From Juglans regia (taxonomy: Eukaryota; Streptophyta; Magnoliopsida; Fagales; Juglandaceae), in contig NC_049901.1 in NCBI RefSeq assembly GCF_001411555.2, forward strand, positions 44,210,802-44,274,801: 64,000 nucleotides of DNA, in the 5' to 3' direction. Made by a program: the position numbers and the translations under genes. Position 1 is the stretch's first letter. Each line of letters begins with the position of its first letter. The notes below the pieces were generated by a model. That model saw only the letters and a program-made list of their open reading frames with translations, ran no database searches and was not told the DNA's origin. This document shows positions 59,498 through 64,000 of the stretch, one piece after another.

Positions 59498-60056
59498 TAA
59501 GGTGAAGGATTTGTGCATGGTGAAAGATAGTGTCCAGTGGGTCTCTTTAGATTGCAAGTCAAGTACTTCAATGAGGGTCTTGTTTAGTCGTTTAATAATG
59601 ATGACTAGGTAGATGGGTATGTAACCTGGGTATGGAAATGACCCACTTCGATCTTACGAATACTCGCTTGCCACGTGGCAGACAAGCATGGTCTCCGTGG
59701 GAAAATCTTGAGGGTAAATTGTGCCACGTGGGAGGGAGAGTGTGGCTGTGGATTGGAGGTAGGGTCATGGATCTTATCATGTATGTTATTTGCATTACAA
59801 ATGCGCAGTTTGTTTGAATAATAATTATATTATGTCAGCACTTTAATTTGTCTAATAATTGATCTTTACAATCTCAAATCAAGTTTTGCTAGTCTTATTT
59901 TTTGTGCAAGCAGCAGTACTAATGCATCTTGGTTGGAATCTCTCAGTAGCTGTGTCATTTGATCCAATCAGGATAACTAAAATAATGGAATTTGAGGTTG
60001 ACAACATATTCAATCAGAGATATTACGTTTTTTTCATACCTATCCAGTAGTATTAA
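59498..60056. other. 3'UTR and downstream flank with two G-box palindromes
   Basis: GCCACGTGGC at about 59670 and GCCACGTGGG at about 59722 (CACGTG cores) lie within the 3'UTR of the Hev b 5-like gene, about 50 bp apart. An AATAATAATTATA stretch near 59817 may serve polyadenylation. Confidence 0.5.
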
Positions 60057-60280
60057 TCATCAGTCATGCAAGACATGGATTGGGAAACTCAGCTGCTCAT
60101 CTCTTTGCAAGACATGCATGGGGGTAGAAGATATTGAATTATGGTGGGAAGGGTGTCCTTCTTTTGTATCACAAGCTGTTTGGCTTGATAGCAAGAATAC
60201 GGTGTAAGGACAATTGTTTTGTTTGATTCAATGAAATCTTTGATTATAAAAAAAAAAAAAAAAAAAAAGTCATCAGTCAT
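60057..60280 (+). mobile_element. 5'-truncated LINE tail with poly(A) and 11-bp target duplication
   Basis: An 11-bp direct repeat tcatcagtcat (60057-60067 and 60270-60280) brackets a 201-bp insert. The insert encodes, in broken frames, an RNase H-like tail (ARHGLGNSAAHLFARHAW, then VEDIELWWEGCPSFVSQ) and ends in 21 A residues (60248-60268). This is what target-primed reverse transcription of a LINE with a C-terminal RNase H produces. It is severely 5'-truncated, with the rest of the RT absent. Confidence 0.82.
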
Positions 60281-63200
60281 TGCCAGTCGCAGTGTTAACT
60301 GGATTTTACTGCCAAAGCTAAATCGCTTCAGTAATGGTCACAAAATCAGCAGTAACAAGAAGGGGATATGAAGTGTATCGAGAAAAAGATGATGAAACAG
60401 AGCATCTGCAGAAAGACAAAGGGCTTTCTCAAAAACAGGAGAAGCTCCTTATCGTCCAATACTGTGTGTGTGCGCGCGCGCGTGTATCTATATGTGTAGA
60501 TTGCATATATGGGAAAGAGCCAGTTGTGGTAACGGTACAGAAGGTAAATAAAAACATTCCATGTGCCTTTGACCGATCCACAGTTAATATATATATATAT
60601 ATAGGAGATGCAGTGCAACGGCTATAAGTTTCCAAAAAAATAAGAAAATCAGCAAGATTTTCCTTGATAGGGGTAACGGATCTTTCAAGTTGCCTAAGAG
60701 TCAATTTCTCCCACAATGTTAGACAGAGCTCTTGATTGTAGAGGACGGATTTGCAGCAATTTATGGTCCTCAGCAAACCCTCCTCACCACCTCCTCCTTC
60801 TCAGATTCTCTTCCCTCCAACTTCAAATCTGGGGCTTTCACGTTTTTCTTGTAAGTTGCTGAAAGCAATATCTTTTCTGGTAGAGAAATTATGTGACTCT
60901 GAGGCTCCCCTGTTCAATTATTTTATAGGTGCCTGATATAGCTCAAGTTCGCATGTGATGATACCCCCTTCTTAAATGAGTGATTTGGAGTATTTTAGGA
61001 TACTCTATTCTCGCAAAGATTGAATTTTTAGCTTTGTTTTCCTGTTCCAGCATAATAGGAATTTCTGTTTCTGTTTCATTTTCCATTACGTGATGTCCAT
61101 TTTCTCATCTCAGTCCTGAACTTATTTTGAAGATGTTTTATTAAGATGCGTCACTCATTTATAATAGGCATTCTTATTTTTAATATAGATGAGAAAAAAG
61201 TTGGCTTTATGTTGGGCAAGTTGGATTTAAAGTGGCTTAGACCAGGAGGATCACTTCATTCTCTGCTTTAGGAATATTAATATAGTGGCCTAGAGAAAGT
61301 ATGACGGCACTGTGTTAGATTTCTTCTCATTATATTAATCAGATTTATTCCCTTTTATCAGGCTTGGATTTTAATTTTCAACCTGAAGATTCTTGATGGT
61401 ATATCTGGTAGAGCAGTACAAGGTGAGCCCTATATCATTGCATAAATTTCATCCCTGAATAGTTCTGCATTCTGAGCTTAAATATGAACATTGAAGCTTC
61501 ATCAGATTTGAAATTTTATTAGCATACATGACGCAAATTTCGACATCCAAAAAGGTGCAGAACACTCGGGATCTGTCTAAATCTGTGTGGGTGGAAGCCA
61601 GTAAATCAGTTTGATCCCACAATTCGACATTGGCTTTTCAATACCTGAATTTATTTTTTATTTTTTTGTTAGGTACTTTTCAATATCTGAATGCTAGATT
61701 TAACATTTCCCTTACTGTTTGTGAGTTCTTGTGAGGAAGTTGAGAAAACTACAAAGAAGGAAATGATCTTTAGAAGTGGATGCAGCAGATATAGCATGTG
61801 AATTCAACATAATCTGGGAAACTAAGAAGGAAGTGGGTGCAATGGCTATACCAGAATGGAGGTGGACTTGGGGCACAGGAGAGAGAGAATGTTGAGAGAA
61901 CTAGAGGATCTTTTTATTCATAAAGAAATCATTGCAAATCTTTATATTTTTCTTAAAGGTTGCTTGACACCCTATATGAAATCAGAACTTGGAAGAAATT
62001 TACCACCAAAAAGTAGATTTAGAAGTTGTACTGACTTTCTTGTAGGCTTGATTGAAACTTTGAATAGCACAGCATTTAGACATGCCACATTATGATACTG
62101 GAAAGAACTCAGATATGGTCCAGTTTTATCCTTCTGCTCTAGACAAAACACAAAAGCAGAACTTGAATTTTGATCAACATGCATTCCAATCTCTCCCCCA
62201 CCTTCAACCACTTCCTAAAAACAGAATGTGTGAACCAACCAAGTTTGGTACCATAACCATTACATCACCATACCCGACCTAGCAGAAGGATAACTCATGC
62301 TCATTTCTGGTGTCAAAATCCACCATCTCATATATCTTCCTTCCTTTCACTTGTGAACCTTTTAGCTGTTCAACAATTCTACTTTGGCATTTCTAGTGAA
62401 TTTAAACATTCGGTCAATAGCTACATCAGCCACCAATGGTACCTTCTATTTTATTTTCTTTTTTCATTTTTATTCTCTACACCTACACACGTGTATATAT
62501 ATTTCCATTGCCCCACATCCACAAACTGGTCCCTCCTGCTTGTGCCAAGTCTTATTCTTAGTGTTCTTTTTAGATGCTCGCCAAATCTAAGATACGGAAG
62601 AAATTCATACTGAGAGGCTTTTTTCCCTAGTAGGCTAGTATACTGTGCAGTCACCGCTTTAACAGGAGACCGAACAATCAGTGGCTTAATCTTCTTTGCT
62701 TTCCATGATCTCAGGAGTAATTGACACATCGCTGTAGTCTGTACTCATAGGAAGCATGCTCTGAGCATGTTCCTCCGTCATAAGAGAGGACTATTAATAA
62801 AATTGGATACGTCCCCCTTCTAAAAAAAAATGCTCTGAGCATGTTCTCCCTAAGGTAATCACGCTTGTTCTACCAAGGAGAACCTAAGATGGGACTTAAT
62901 TCGGTTGCCAATTCTCTCATTGGTCGTGTTGCTTCTGAACTACTAGTCTAAAGCTAAGATGCTGCACTAACAAATTGGCACTGTTGGGAAATCTGTAAAG
63001 CGGCCACGCCAATGTTCACTGAATTCTAGCTGGTTAAAAAGATGGGGTGAAGCAGGAAGCAACATAAAATGGAAGATTAGAAAAGGGCAACTGGTGTGGA
63101 GGGAACAAAAGGTTTCTTTTACCGAACACAGAGAATTCTGAAAATGAACTAGAGCAAAAAGAGTCAGAAGTTGTGGCTAAATATTCCATAGCAATGATAC

Positions 63201-63687
63201 AAAAGCATTCAAGCTGTTTCAAGAGCAATTGACGTGGTATATTTATTCTTGAGCATTAACATCATGTTTGTTTCAAGGCATGCATAAGAACGGTATGACA
63301 GTAATAATTTTCTCACATTACTTCTTGTCTATAGCTTTTTCTTTGGGTTAGGGGTGGATTAAGAGGACTAGCTTTGGATAGGGTGATTTTACAATGTTAA
63401 GAAAAAAAAAAGCATACGGAAAAATTGAAAGTAATGTGACAGATCTTCACTATATGTAATTGGGTTTTCACATTTATGACTTCAATTTTACAATCACAGA
63501 TCTCAGATGTCACATTCATATGTTCACAGTCACATACCTGCGAGGCATTGGTGATGGAAAATGCAAAACCTGATCAAAAAGAGGGAGCCAATATACAGAA
63601 AATAACGAATGGTCGATTTCAGTTAGAAGCAAAGTCTGAGGGAAAGAACCATCATCCAATTTACCATTTTGGCACTTCTGGCACCAA
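60281..63687. other. Intergenic region, no supported gene
   Basis: It contains an alternating purine-pyrimidine tract (tgtgtgtgcgcgcgcgcgtg) at 60463-60482 and (TA)n at 60588-60602. Frames such as 60334-60627, 61856-62095 and 62451-62729 (-) show no motifs I recognise. 61740-62280 is less AT-rich and could be transcribed, but nothing beyond composition supports that. Confidence 0.35.
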
Positions 63688-64000
63688 TCAAATCCAGTTG
63701 AGGTTACCCACATGAACAACTGCTTGAAACCACTTAGGTATGGCCTGATACATAAGGTCTTTAAATTTCCCACTTATTGGGTCATAGGAGACCAGAGCTC
63801 TGCTTTTGTACTCCAACAAGATCTCGCCATTCTTCAAGATGCATAGAACGCGAACATGAAACCTTCCTTTGGAATTAATCTTAGAAATCTTGAAAGATTG
63901 GTTCACATCCTTTTCAAGTCCCTTAGGCACGTAGTTTCCTATGCTGAATTTCTTGTTCCAAGACTCCTTCACACCATACTCTCTCATTACCCAAATCTCC
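63688..64000 (-). CDS. F-box protein, C-terminal F-box-associated domain (partial)
   Basis: The minus strand, entering from the right edge, encodes EIWVMREYGVKESWNKKFSI, then GRFHVRVLCILKNGEILLEY, SRALVSYDPISGKFKDL and GNLNWI, and stops at 63688. (I/V)WVM.EYGV.ESW.K.F and L.SYDP..G.F are hallmarks of the F-box-associated interaction domain that follows the F-box in the large CPR1/CPR30 and F-box/kelch family. These are substrate receptors of SCF ubiquitin ligases. Only about 103 C-terminal residues are in the window; the F-box and start lie beyond 64000. The final strand and length look normal, so the end seems intact. The target is not predictable. Confidence 0.88.
   Translation of the reverse strand, partial: EIWVMREYGVKESWNKKFSIGNYVPKGLEKDVNQSFKISKINSKGRFHVRVLCILKNGEILLEYKSRALVSYDPISGKFKDLMYQAIPKWFQAVVHVGNLNWI

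Noticed and set aside
1..64000. Conserved plant miRNA genes (miR156, 159, 160, 164, 166, 167, 171, 172, 319, 390, 393-399, 408, 482)
   Set aside because: I looked for the mature sequences by eye and saw none. A covariance or BLAST search would be more sensitive.
1..64000. CRISPR arrays, bacterial operons, organelle inserts
   Set aside because: No spaced direct-repeat arrays or prokaryote-like gene packing. All supported genes have plant families and plant introns.

Overview
The window is nuclear DNA from a flowering plant. It has spliced genes with GT/AG introns, an AT-rich background full of (TA)n, (CT)n and short palindromes such as ctagctag, many foldback MITEs, and LTR and LINE retrotransposon remains. 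Gene families and codon style point to a eudicot, and repeat style suggests a woody one, perhaps Fagales/Juglandaceae. That last step is an impression, not a proof. No operon, phage, CRISPR array or organelle sequence was seen.

Layout. 0-8.3 kb: a small cluster of secreted glycine-rich protein (GRP) genes. These are one first exon on the minus strand (518-620), a GRP3-like gene with the C-terminal cysteine motif (3163-3660), and a Gly/His-rich gene (7533-8223). All three share a short signal-peptide exon ending in a phase-1 intron. A broken piece of a CGR2/CGR3-type Golgi methyltransferase gene lies at the left edge. 8.8-16.3 kb: nested repeats, above all a Ty1/copia element (10225-16328). 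Its gag-protease-integrase half is inverted relative to its own LTRs and its reverse transcriptase half, and its gag is split by a solo LTR. 16.3-28 kb: gene-poor AT-rich DNA with MITEs and one doubtful small ORF.

28-45 kb is the gene-bearing core: a seven-exon TBC/Rab-GAP gene (28740-32671, +), a fasciclin-like arabinogalactan protein (35581-36360, -) with a probable 5'UTR intron, and a five-exon RhoGDI (41854-44782, -). I could reconstruct all three end to end with every splice phase consistent. Two of them act on small GTPases (Rab and ROP), but nothing suggests they are functionally coupled.

45.3-57.6 kb is again repeats: a clean 3.1-kb solo LTR with a 5-bp target duplication, several MITEs of a GTTTGGATA-type family, a GC-rich G-run island, and a SIRE-like copia LTR present once intact and once as a head-to-head palindrome. 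58.2-64 kb: a Hev b 5-like acidic protein gene with a 15-nt first exon, a 5'-truncated LINE tail with poly(A) and a perfect 11-bp target duplication, and the 3' end of an F-box (F-box-associated domain) gene running off the right edge.

Several apparent starts at the 5' ends of long reading frames are TTG codons, not ATG. Starts here were chosen from ATG codons and splice sites. I did not find a convincing new biological system. The most unusual structures are the internally inverted copia element, the palindromic LTR pair, and the 361-bp foldback that could give a long hairpin RNA.
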